From Anthracocystis setariae (Eukaryota; Basidiomycota; Ustilaginomycetes; Ustilaginales; Ustilaginaceae): a DNA stretch of 64,000 nucleotides. The position numbers were made by a program, and so were the translations under genes. The stretch spans positions 310,001 to 374,000 of the forward strand of contig CAKMXJ010000002.1 in NCBI GenBank assembly GCA_928724745.1, read 5' to 3'. Positions within the stretch are counted from its first letter, which is position 1. Each line of letters opens with the position of its first letter. Of this stretch, positions 1 to 8,462 are shown in pieces. Under the pieces are notes generated by a model. That model made no database searches, was not told where the DNA came from, and saw nothing but the letters and a program-made list of their open reading frames with translations.

Positions 1-705
1 ATTTTTTTATATGTTTTTTTTTTTTTTTTGTCATTTGCGAAAAGAAAAGAAACTCGAATCGGGCTTCGGCTTTTTGTCTCCGGATATCGAAATCCAATTG
101 CCAAGCAAAGCCATGGTCATCATATCGCATGACCAGCGACGATACCGCGGACCTCGGTGCCAACCACTGGAGCGGCGGTAGCAGTCAGCTTCTTTAATGT
201 CGCAAGCAACCTTCACATGGCGCTGCGTTTCCATGTGTCGTGCGAACAAGCGAACGGATATGCCTTCGAACAAGACATTGCCCAGCCACAGATGCATGTG
301 CTGTATCAGTTTAAACAAAATTGGAAATGTTCGAGCGTTACCATGTGAGTTGCACGCACCTAACACTCTCTCTTCGTTTTTATATGTTCGACAGGGCTGT
401 TGGGTGGGTTCCTATCTGATAGCCAGAATCGCCGTTTGCACGCTCGGGATTCGGAAATTCGCGCCAAAAAAGTTCCAACTTTACACCCTCAAAAAAATTG
501 CAGCGAACTTTTGGTATTGGCAGCCAAAATATGCATGCTGAGCTAGACACGCTTGATGGTCTCGTGACAATCATCATCATCTCGACGCCATCCTCTACGC
601 AAGCAGCTCTGCCAAAGATTCAACCCATCAAAACACCTTCATCATCACATCACCTAGCTCAGAGTATTTTTGCTATTCGTTCACATCCCCCCCGCCCCCA
701 ACAGA
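1..705. other. Intergenic region upstream of HAP5
   Basis: No convincing gene was found. A 16-nt T run lies at about 14-29. Positions 344-394 resemble a small intron (GTGAGT donor, TAAC, ACAG end), but the flanking frames make no recognisable protein. The last few hundred bases are the likely promoter and 5' UTR of the HAP5 gene. Confidence 0.5.
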
Positions 706-1743
706 ATGGCCAAGAAACGATCCCGAGCATCGTCATCAGATTCCAACGACATGGCTGGCAGCAGTGGGGCGGGTGCCTCGTCATCGCGCGGCACCTCCGC
801 CCTCCCCGCATCAGGTCCCTTAGTACATGCATCTCAAGATCTCGACGATTTTCAGGCCTCCTTTTGGCGCTACCAGATGGACCTCGTCGAACAAGGCGGT
901 GACGCAGATGGAAACATTGTCGACTTCAAATCCGGTCTGCCCACCCAGGGTCAACTTCCGCTGGCTCGAATCAAGAAGGTCATGAAATCAGATGACCAGG
1001 TCAAGATGATCTCAGCTGAAGCTCCCATCTTGTTCGCAAGGGCGTGCGAGATTTTTATCTCGGATTTGACGTGCAGGGCGTTTCTGATTGCCGAGGAACA
1101 CAAGAGGAGGACCATTCAGAGGTCCGATATTGCGGGTGCAATTGGCAGGAGCGACTTGTTCGATTTCTTGATCGACATTGTACCGAGGCACGAGAGTGTA
1201 CCCAGCAGTCGACTGCCAGGTGGTGGTGCAGCCAAGAGGGAGAAGACCGGTGAGGGCAAGGGCGTTGCACGTTCGAGTAGCAGGCAGCAGACACCGGCGC
1301 CGCAATCGCAAGAAGCAGATGCCTTGCACGAGGACGTTTTGCATGCGGTTTCAGGCGCATATGGTGATGCAGATACCAGCGCCGCAGACTCGTTCAACAT
1401 GTCGCACACAGGCGCAGGAAACCCGCATGTCGACAGCAGTGCCAGCATGGCGCACTGGATCCATGACTCGTCGGCGGATGAACATTCCTCCCAACCAGAT
1501 CTATCCCATCCACCCCATTCTCATCATTCACATCATCACGCTGCTCTTCCTGCGCATGCGCAGCATAGCGCACATGGACATGATCACATCCACCACCACA
1601 ACGCACATCAACACGCTAGCGCACATGCGTCTGGTCACCATTCGCACCACCACTCCCCCATCGATTACGTCGCTTCCAACGCTGGTACACCCAACAGCGC
1701 CGCTGGCAGCGCATGGTCGCATACCTTCTCCGGCTTCTCTTAG
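706..1743 (+). CDS. HAP5: CCAAT-binding factor subunit C (HAP5/NF-YC)
   Basis: This is the histone-fold subunit of the heterotrimeric CCAAT-binding complex (HAP2/3/5), a nuclear transcription regulator of respiration, iron and redox genes in fungi. The protein has 345 residues. Residues about 84-162 carry the NF-YC core: LPLARIKKVMK, then MISAEAP, KRRTIQRSDIA and FDFLIDIVPR, matching the family almost position by position. The N-terminus is Ser-rich, and the C-terminal third is low complexity with many His/Ser/Ala runs. The ATG at 706 is chosen because the reading frame further upstream only opens from a non-ATG codon. There is no intron. The assignment is family-level certain; the His-rich tail is unexplained. 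Confidence 0.95.
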   Translation: MAKKRSRASSSDSNDMAGSSGAGASSSRGTSALPASGPLVHASQDLDDFQASFWRYQMDLVEQGGDADGNIVDFKSGLPTQGQLPLARIKKVMKSDDQVKMISAEAPILFARACEIFISDLTCRAFLIAEEHKRRTIQRSDIAGAIGRSDLFDFLIDIVPRHESVPSSRLPGGGAAKREKTGEGKGVARSSSRQQTPAPQSQEADALHEDVLHAVSGAYGDADTSAADSFNMSHTGAGNPHVDSSASMAHWIHDSSADEHSSQPDLSHPPHSHHSHHHAALPAHAQHSAHGHDHIHHHNAHQHASAHASGHHSHHHSPIDYVASNAGTPNSAAGSAWSHTFSGFS

Positions 1744-1885
1744 CCACCACTGCTTTGCTCCGCGCTCAACCCATAGGCTCGCACGCCTTCTATCGGACGA
1801 TCTTTTCTTACTTTTGATGCAGTCTTCGCTATTTGTAACATTACCGTTGTGGTACGCACCTGTATCTTTATAACGTAACCCCATG

Positions 1886-2470
1886 TTAAGCATCCATTCC
1901 TGATGATACACTTGCATTTGCCAACTCGGGGAATGCCGCCTCGAGTGCCTGATCGAGCTCGTCCTTGTACTTGTCAATTGCCTCATGCTGACCGTAACTG
2001 TACTGGTTTTCGCTTGCCAGCCTGTTGATGAAATTCCTCGTATGGATATCTGGGTTCTTGCCCGCGTCGAGCATCTCGAGCACCTCCTGGGGGACCATCA
2101 TATGCGCCTTGTGTACTTCATCCTTTGTGGCGTCGAGAGCAGCAAGCGCTTTGATGCATTCGTTGACTTTGGCGCCGACCAGGTGTTGCGAGCCTTCCTG
2201 CACGTCGGCTGAGCATACGGCGAGCTGGTAGAGCAGGTCTACCACCGCACGCGTGCGCGATTCGAGCGTGGCTCGCACAGCATCTGTCGCCTCGACAGGT
2301 TCTGAGACGAGGTCGGACGAGGAAGCGGCGGCTTGCGCTGGAACAGAGGAGGTGTCTGGGCGAGGGGCGATGGAGGTGGATTTGCCGTTGGCGGATTGTT
2401 GCGGTTCGGGCGAAGGGGAAGGTGAGGTCGGTGTGATTTGGCGCATGCGACGAACACCCGATGCTGACAT
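1886..2470 (-). CDS. MED10: Mediator complex subunit 10 (MED10/Nut2)
   Basis: This middle-module subunit of Mediator bridges activators and RNA polymerase II in the nucleus. The predicted protein has 194 residues: a Ser/Pro-rich, probably disordered N-terminus (about 1-60) followed by a helical domain (about 65-175). That domain contains family landmarks such as RAVVDLLYQLAVC, VPQEVLEMLDAGKNPD and the NFINRLASENQ stretch. The start is the ATG at 2470; the open frame extends five codons further only to a GTG. The gene is tail-to-tail with HAP5 (142 bp gap) and divergent from the ubiquitin hydrolase (337 bp gap). Confidence 0.92.
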   Translation of the reverse strand: MSASGVRRMRQITPTSPSPSPEPQQSANGKSTSIAPRPDTSSVPAQAAASSSDLVSEPVEATDAVRATLESRTRAVVDLLYQLAVCSADVQEGSQHLVGAKVNECIKALAALDATKDEVHKAHMMVPQEVLEMLDAGKNPDIHTRNFINRLASENQYSYGQHEAIDKYKDELDQALEAAFPELANASVSSGMDA

Positions 2471-2807
2471 CCTGTCGACCAGCACAGCTGTAAGAGCCAG
2501 TTTGGCGCTTTGGTGACCGCGATCAGACGTGTGAGCCAGAGAATGGCTTCCACGTATGCTCCAAGGTGGTGTTCGTCCAGAAGAGCTTCACAAGGTGAAG
2601 CACACGCTTCATTACCAGCGGGGTCCGATGCCGATTTCCGAGTTCTGGAAAAGGAGTTCGTTCGCACGAGCGACTTAACACATTCCATCGCTTGACAACC
2701 TCCACAGCGCTGTGCACCGACCACCTTGCTTTCCTACCATTCAGAACAACCACATATCCACCCCGACCGTCTACATCCACCATCCTCGGAGCTAAGCTTG
2801 AGTCAAG
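2471..2807. promoter_or_regulatory. Divergent promoter region MED10 / ubiquitin hydrolase
   Basis: This 337-bp gap between two outward-facing ATGs must hold both core promoters and 5' UTRs. I see no clear TATA box or other named element. Confidence 0.5.
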
Positions 2808-3533
2808 ATGACGTCCAGACCGAAATGGGTACCGTTGGAATCGAATCCGGAGCTGTTCACCTCGTGGTGTGCCAAAATGGGCATGGACACTTCCCAGTAC
2901 GCGTTCCATGATATCTATGGCACCGATCCTGACCTGCTCGCCATGGTCCCCCAACCGGTATCTGCGGTTCTCTTGCTCTTCCCCACAACCGAAGCTATGA
3001 ACGAAGTCCGTTCCTCTGAAAATGCAGCCTCGGGCAACCATGCCTCTCTATCCGCCTCTGGCATCTTGTGGTTCAAGCAGACCATCGGCAACGCGTGCGG
3101 AACCATCGGGCTTCTTCACGCACTTGCGAACTCTGCCGCCGCCAACTCGATCAAACCCGACTCGCCCCTCGATCGACTCTTCAAAAAAGCTCGATCTACA
3201 GAAGACGTCGACGAACGCGCCGACATCCTGGTCAACTCGCAAGAGCTGCAAAGCGTGCACGAAGAGACGGCAGGGCAGGGACAGAGTGCCCCACCAGAGG
3301 ACTTGGACGATGTCCCTCTGCACTTTGTAAGTTTCGTCAGAAGCAAGAGCGGTGAACTAGTCGAGCTCGACGGTTCAGGTGGTAGACAAGGTCCATTGAT
3401 GAGGGGCAAGAGGGTGGAGACGCAGGAAGATCTGTTGAGCGTCGCAGTGGAGTTTGTCAAGGAGCATTACATGGCACAGAATCCGCAGGATGTCAACTTC
3501 AACTTGATTGCGCTCGGTCCGAGCTTCGACTAG
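2808..3533 (+). CDS. Ubiquitin carboxyl-terminal hydrolase, UCH family (YUH1/UCHL3 type)
   Basis: This cytosolic or nuclear cysteine protease releases small adducts from the ubiquitin C-terminus and processes ubiquitin or Nedd8 precursors. The protein has 241 residues, the normal size for a UCHL1/L3/YUH1-type enzyme. The peptidase C12 catalytic set is visible: oxyanion Gln91, nucleophile Cys97 (in NACGTIGLLHAL), His172 (in VPLHFVSFV) and Asp188 (in ELDG). The N-terminal WVPLESNPELF motif is typical of the family. The sequence around residues 140-165 corresponds to the active-site crossover loop. It is a single exon starting at the ATG at 2808. Confidence 0.95.
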   Translation: MTSRPKWVPLESNPELFTSWCAKMGMDTSQYAFHDIYGTDPDLLAMVPQPVSAVLLLFPTTEAMNEVRSSENAASGNHASLSASGILWFKQTIGNACGTIGLLHALANSAAANSIKPDSPLDRLFKKARSTEDVDERADILVNSQELQSVHEETAGQGQSAPPEDLDDVPLHFVSFVRSKSGELVELDGSGGRQGPLMRGKRVETQEDLLSVAVEFVKEHYMAQNPQDVNFNLIALGPSFD

Positions 3534-3594
3534 ATCACAGTCAACTTAAATCGATCAGCTGTATACAGATACGAGCGTTCAGAGGATTGTGGCG

Positions 3595-4925
3595 TTACAG
3601 ATGGCCCTGGTTGGCCGCCTTGACTGCGTGTGCAGCTGCGGCGTTGAAGTCGTCGTGGAATGCGAATTTGAGTCCTGATTCTCCGAGCTGTGATTGCAAA
3701 GGAAAGGAGTCAAGGAAGCTGTTAGCTGAACTTTGCTTGCCCAAGTGAAGCGGTAGGGCAGTGTTTTACTTACGACCTTGGCCGCGTCTTCGGCGCCTGT
3801 GCCCTTGAGTCGAACGACGATAGGTTTGGTGATCTTGTCCTCCTTGACTGCATCGATGATGCCCTGAGAAACGATGCTATGAGCGCAACAGATGAATGAA
3901 TACCATAGTCAGCGATAAGGCTTGATCTATACCGATCGGTCAAGGATAGGGAAGGGATCTACCTACTCGGTTCGTGTGATACCACCGAAAGTGTTGACGA
4001 AGATAGCCTTGACAGCTGGATCCCTGTTCAAAGTCTCGACCGCAAGTTTTGCGTTGACGCGATTGGCACCACCGCCGCCATCGAGGAAGTTAGCTGGTCT
4101 GCCTCCAGCCACATTGAGCCCGTCCATAGTGGCCATCGCGTTGCCCGCGCCATACCCGAAGCAACCCACGTTGCCCTCTGGAAGCTCCTTACCTGCACTC
4201 TGCGTCGGAACGGGCGCATCGACATCGGAGAGCTTGACGTAAAAGAGTCCGCCGTCTTCGGCCCGTGCGCTGTTGGGATTCCGCGGACGAGACTCGAAGT
4301 ACGCCTTCAGCTCAGGTTGACGCCTTACAGCAAAGTCGTCGAACTCCATGTAAGGCTTGACCACCTGAATCCCTGAATCCGAAGGGACCAGAGCGAACGA
4401 GAACCAAAGCCCTTCGTACGTATCAAACACTCTCCACATTTCGTCGACGACCTTGGCTGCATCGGAGCCGAGGCCGTGAACCAGCGAGGCGAGCTTGTCC
4501 TCGGTCAGACAATTCGTGTTTGTCCGAACACCCACTTGCGTCACAGCCGTTGACGCAGATCGGCGAAGCTTGAGTAGGCCAAGTCCACCTTTGCCAAAGT
4601 AAGTTGGATTGATCTCGGAGAGCGAGGATGTGGGTGCGGAGAGAATGCTGGGGCCATAGAATTTGTGCTCGGCGTGAGCGTCCGACCAAGAGGATTGCGG
4701 GTCGCGATCCGCCGAGATGAGCACGGCTACACCTCCAGACGAGGAAGCAGAAGATACGATGGAAGTCGATGCAGGGAGAGAGGCGACCTTGGAGAGGAAG
4801 GTGGGGATGTCTTTGGATTGCAGGTGGAAGTCACGCATGCTAGCCGGAAGGCGAGTGGGCCGAGAGACCTTCCCGGCCGCCCAGCGAGGTGCAAGCGCTC
4901 GAACAGTGGTGATCCTCGCGATCAT
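3595..4925 (-). CDS. Mitochondrial succinyl-CoA ligase beta-subunit-like protein, degenerate ATP-grasp
   Basis: Three exons are inferred: 4925-3967, 3876-3774 and 3687-3595, with introns of 90 and 86 bp and GTAGGT and GTAAGT donors. They give 384 residues. Residues 1 to about 35 are Arg-rich without acidic residues, like a mitochondrial presequence. From about residue 245 the C-terminal ligase/CoA domain is clear: NVGCFGYGAGNAMATMDG, GRPANFLDGGGGA, AIFVNTFGGITRTD and PIVVRLKGTGAEDA. The N-terminal half is not a normal ATP-grasp domain: the GGRGKG loop and the EINP metal-binding motif of true SCS beta subunits are not visible, and the protein is shorter than yeast LSC2. It is divergent from the alpha-like gene at 5639. 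The protein may be a regulatory pseudo-subunit, may have another substrate, or may be a rapidly evolved active paralogue. Confidence 0.8.
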
Positions 4926-5638
4926 CGTGCTTCTTTGGATTGCTTCCGAGTCGAGAAGGTGGGTGACGATGTTGATCTATGCAGGTATTGTCACTACTCG
5001 GGCGCTCGGGGATGATCTTGGCTACCAGGACTTCAGCAACAATAAGCCGTGCATAGGTACAAGAGCAGATCGAAGCTTCTCTTGCGGACCTCTGGACAGA
5101 CGATGTGACCAGGAGCAAACCGGACTTAGGGACGAGGAAGGGAGGGATGGTGCGGACGGTGAGTCGCTGGGTTTGTTGCCAGGTGGAATGAGCATATGCA
5201 ATGAGTGGTTTGTGTGGGGGATACCCGTGATGCGCTCTTTGGTGCAAATGCAATGCCGAGTTGTACGCCGATCGATGCATGAGCCCATCTTCCCCGCACC
5301 TGAGCATAACCAGCAGTGACCAGCGTCCGTGCCGTGCCGTGCCGAATGCCGTCTGCAAGCAACAACGCTGGGATAGAATGAACACCGCAACGCTCGGCCC
5401 ATGTGGTATCGTGAAACCCACGTCTTCACTACCGACAAGTCCTTGATCCGCTGGTGACGAAAAGCTGCTTCTTCACTCTACTCGACGTACTGTACGTCTT
5501 ACGTAGATATATCCAACCTATGGCGCAACAGAACGGAATTTCTGGGCCGCCACCTTTCTCAAATATCACCAATCTATCGAATCGTCATCATCAAGGCCTG
5601 CCATCTCTTGGAATCGTTTTCCTCGACGTGATTACAGC
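4926..5638. promoter_or_regulatory. Shared promoter of the succinyl-CoA-ligase-like pair
   Basis: This 713-bp gap lies between the divergent beta-like and alpha-like genes. Co-expression through a bidirectional promoter is plausible but is inferred only from geometry. The bases just before the alpha ATG (GATTACAG at about 5631-5638) look like a 3' splice site, so a 5' UTR intron is possible. No coding region was seen here. Confidence 0.45.
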
Positions 5639-6682
5639 ATGCTGGTCAAGTCCACAATACGGACCGTGGCAACGAGGTCTGCGCTATCCTCAGTTCGGCG
5701 CGGATTTGTAACTACTCTGGCTCGCTCTTCCTATGCCGATACCATACCAAATCTCGCCGCAGGCCCGCACTCAAACGTCATCGTCCAAGGCTTCACCGGC
5801 AAAGCCTCGACAACTCACACACAGATCTCGATTGACATGGGTACCAACGTCGTAGCCGGTGTCTCTCCAGGCAAAGGAGGCACCAATCATTTAGGCGGAC
5901 GTCCTGTCTTCAACTCGCTCAAAGAAGTCTTGGACGCGGGAATCAAAGTGGACGCAACGTCCGTATTCGTGCCACCAGCGTTGGCGGCAGATGCCATCAT
6001 CGAAGCGATCCAAGCTGAAATCCCTCTCATCGTCAGCGTCGCCGAAGGCGTACCAGCCAAGGACCAGTTCCGGGTGATGGAAGCATTGCACAGTCAGAGC
6101 AAGAGTCGATTAGTCGGAGCCAACTCGCCCGGCTATTGCAATCCACGCGGTTGTAGGATGGGAATCGCGCCCATGATCACTTGCGCTCCAGGATCCGTTG
6201 GAATCGCCTCGCGCTCGGGGACGCTCTCCTACGAGGCGGCGTATGCCACCAAGTCGCTTGGTCAAAGTTACATCTTGGGTCTCGGTGGGGATTTCTACCC
6301 TGGCACTCGGACGGTCGAGGCGCTCGAGTTTCTATTCAATGACCCAGATACTTCGGCCATTGTGCTTGCCGGCGAAATCGGCGGTACTATGGAGGAGGAA
6401 GTCTACGCTCTCCTCAACGATCCAGATTGCAAGTACAGGGTGGGCAAGGGCAAGTACAAGAAGCCGATCGTCGGGTTTGTCGCCGGTCTCAATACTCCCC
6501 CCGGTCAGATGTTTGGTCATGCCGGTGCCATTTGGAGGGACGATACAAGCTCGGCGGTAGAGAAAAAGATGATGTGGGAGAGTGTCGGTTTTCGAATGGC
6601 CGATGCCATTGCAGATGTCGGCAAGTTGATCGAGGAAGAGATGGTGAAATATGGCGTGCCAGTTCGCAAGACTGGTGCCTGA
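5639..6682 (+). CDS. Mitochondrial succinyl-CoA ligase alpha-subunit-like protein
   Basis: This is a CoA-ligase alpha-type protein of 347 residues, close to family length. An Arg/Ser-rich presequence (about 1-35) suggests import into mitochondria. The Rossmann CoA-binding start VIVQGFTGKAS is present, then PGKGGTNHLGGRPVFNS, SRSGTLSYEA, LAGEIGGTMEEE and the phospho-histidine loop FGHAGAI with His294. Differences from canonical SUCLG1/LSC1 are the GKQGTFH-like loop changed to GKASTTH, and the CoA-site NCPG changed to NSPG. With the equally divergent beta-like neighbour this points to a specialised paralogous pair rather than the housekeeping TCA enzyme. A divergent lineage-specific housekeeping enzyme is the alternative; counting LSC1/LSC2 copies in the genome would separate these. 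Confidence 0.88.
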   Translation: MLVKSTIRTVATRSALSSVRRGFVTTLARSSYADTIPNLAAGPHSNVIVQGFTGKASTTHTQISIDMGTNVVAGVSPGKGGTNHLGGRPVFNSLKEVLDAGIKVDATSVFVPPALAADAIIEAIQAEIPLIVSVAEGVPAKDQFRVMEALHSQSKSRLVGANSPGYCNPRGCRMGIAPMITCAPGSVGIASRSGTLSYEAAYATKSLGQSYILGLGGDFYPGTRTVEALEFLFNDPDTSAIVLAGEIGGTMEEEVYALLNDPDCKYRVGKGKYKKPIVGFVAGLNTPPGQMFGHAGAIWRDDTSSAVEKKMMWESVGFRMADAIADVGKLIEEEMVKYGVPVRKTGA

Positions 6683-6962
6683 AAGCGAGCTGCAAATCTC
6701 GGGAACGGAAGTTGCCCTCTCGCCTCTTATGAGCTTCAGGTCTGGTGTCGAGGTCAATTGTCTTCATAGTCACATTCGTAGAATCAACATCACCATATCT
6801 TCGTCGTCGTTTGACAGACATGATCGACCGCATCACAGCGTCCCATCGCGTGTTCATATCACTCGGGCATCTCATACCACTTGACACATCGCGAAAAGAC
6901 GTCTCGAAGCACCGATAAACCACTGTCATTGAGACTAAGTTAGGACAAAGAGCAGAACCAAA

Positions 6963-8462
6963 CTAGTTGACAATACTGTTGGTGTTGGAACCTACACGTG
7001 AGTTGCTGGCCGACGTGTTGGTCTTGGAGTTGGCCGAAGTACGAGCGGTAGGGTTCCACTTTTCGAACTTGATAAACTCTCGGAAGTGGCAGAAGATGGC
7101 CATCAACGAGGTCACCGAATACCAAATGGGTGTGCACAGGGCGAATAGAATGATACCGCCCATGCGTGTAAAATGCGAGCGGTTTCTCGCCTGGATGCAA
7201 ACAGTCACCACCAAGCAGATCAGGTTGACGGCCAGAGCAAACATGGAAAGTGCATATCCTCCAAAGTCTTCAAAGTATCGCTTGAGACCTTGGGTTGGGA
7301 TATTGTAGCAGATACCGGAAGCGAGCATGAACATGAGCTGCGAGTTGATGTAGAAGTAGACCTCGCGGTAGAGGAGCAGCTGGAAAAGACCGACACGCGA
7401 GCGCCAACCGTTGTTGTCAGAGTAGGCACCACGACGGATCGAAGGCAAGGCGTGACGGAAAGCGACCTGCGTCCATCCTTGCGCCCAACGCAAGCGCTGC
7501 TTCATGAGAGCAGACAGTGTCTCGGGGGCAAGCTCGTAGGACAAGACCTTGAGATCGTACTCGATACGAGCACCTGAGATGATGGCACGCATCGATGAGT
7601 CGATATCTTCGGTTAGCATGTGCTTCTGCATACCAAGTGTGCGCAGAAGCGAAGCATTCCAATGTCCGTTGGATCCACCAAAGAAGCCGTAGCCCTGCAC
7701 CTCGGCACGGCCAGAGTGCATGACACCGTAGATCAGGTCGAACTCGGAAGCGATCAGCCGAGTCATGAAAGTCTCGGAGTAATTGTAGATACAGCATCGT
7801 CCCTGAATAATATCAACACCACCCTGCATGAAGCGCTTGGCAACCCAGCGAAGCGCATCAGGCTCGGGGTAGTGGTCGGTATCGTAGAGTGTGATGATTT
7901 CGCCCTTGGACTCGAGCGTGAGGAAGTGGTTGATGTTTTCCGCCTTGGAGGTGGATTTGGGTACCTTGACGATCCTCAGATTGGCTCGATCCTTGGCGAG
8001 TTCACGTAGTTCGGTCTCAACCGGCTCGATCGGATAGGGTGTGTTGTAGCAGAGGTTGATGGTCATACGGTGTGCCGGGTAATTTAGCTCGCGCAAGGCG
8101 TACTTGACCTGGCGGATGATGATCTCTTGTTCGTTGGGCAAGTAGGCAACAAGCACGACATCGATAAAAGGCCATTCCTGGCCGTCCTCAAGCTTGAAGC
8201 CGTGGGTTTTGGCGTGACGCCATGCTCTCCTGGCGTTGATCGATGGACGAATGCTCTGCATCGCTTCGGTGGATACCGATAAAGCGGTGAACGTTTGAAG
8301 AGCTACCAGCGTATACCAGAGAGCACGATGGAGACCGCCAGGAATGAGAAGATAGAAGAAGAAGGATAGCATCGAGTAGCATATCAGCATGATCATGGGC
8401 GTCCAGCCGTAGTACCATGCTGACGTCTGGCCAAGAAGCCTCGAAAATGTTGTTTTCGCCAT
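6963..8462 (-). CDS. Membrane glycosyltransferase family 2 (cellulose-synthase-like, processive type)
   Basis: This inverting GT2 enzyme has 499 residues and an intact catalytic set: DTD at 194-196, TEDID at 284-288 and the QRLRW (QxxRW) motif at 322-326 that marks processive beta-glycan synthases. About two membrane helices precede the catalytic domain (residues 20-70) and several follow it (about 357-460). The C-terminal tail is Asn/Ser/Thr-rich. It resembles the fungal GT2 class described for hyphal growth on surfaces in cereal pathogens (ZtGT2/FgGT2), whose product is not settled. The start ATG at 8462 is well placed before the first helix. Divergence from the GH16-acyltransferase gene suggests a shared extracellular glycan pathway (inference). 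Confidence 0.9.
   Translation of the reverse strand: MAKTTFSRLLGQTSAWYYGWTPMIMLICYSMLSFFFYLLIPGGLHRALWYTLVALQTFTALSVSTEAMQSIRPSINARRAWRHAKTHGFKLEDGQEWPFIDVVLVAYLPNEQEIIIRQVKYALRELNYPAHRMTINLCYNTPYPIEPVETELRELAKDRANLRIVKVPKSTSKAENINHFLTLESKGEIITLYDTDHYPEPDALRWVAKRFMQGGVDIIQGRCCIYNYSETFMTRLIASEFDLIYGVMHSGRAEVQGYGFFGGSNGHWNASLLRTLGMQKHMLTEDIDSSMRAIISGARIEYDLKVLSYELAPETLSALMKQRLRWAQGWTQVAFRHALPSIRRGAYSDNNGWRSRVGLFQLLLYREVYFYINSQLMFMLASGICYNIPTQGLKRYFEDFGGYALSMFALAVNLICLVVTVCIQARNRSHFTRMGGIILFALCTPIWYSVTSLMAIFCHFREFIKFEKWNPTARTSANSKTNTSASNSRVGSNTNSIVN

Noticed and set aside
344..394. Intron-like segment in the left flank
   Set aside because: GTGAGT and ACAG ends are present, but neither joined frame yields recognisable protein.
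3595..4925. Frameshifted or truncated beta-subunit pseudogene
   Set aside because: The apparent early stop after the ITRTE residues is explained by a 90-bp intron with good splice sites; the C-terminal family motifs continue in the next exons.
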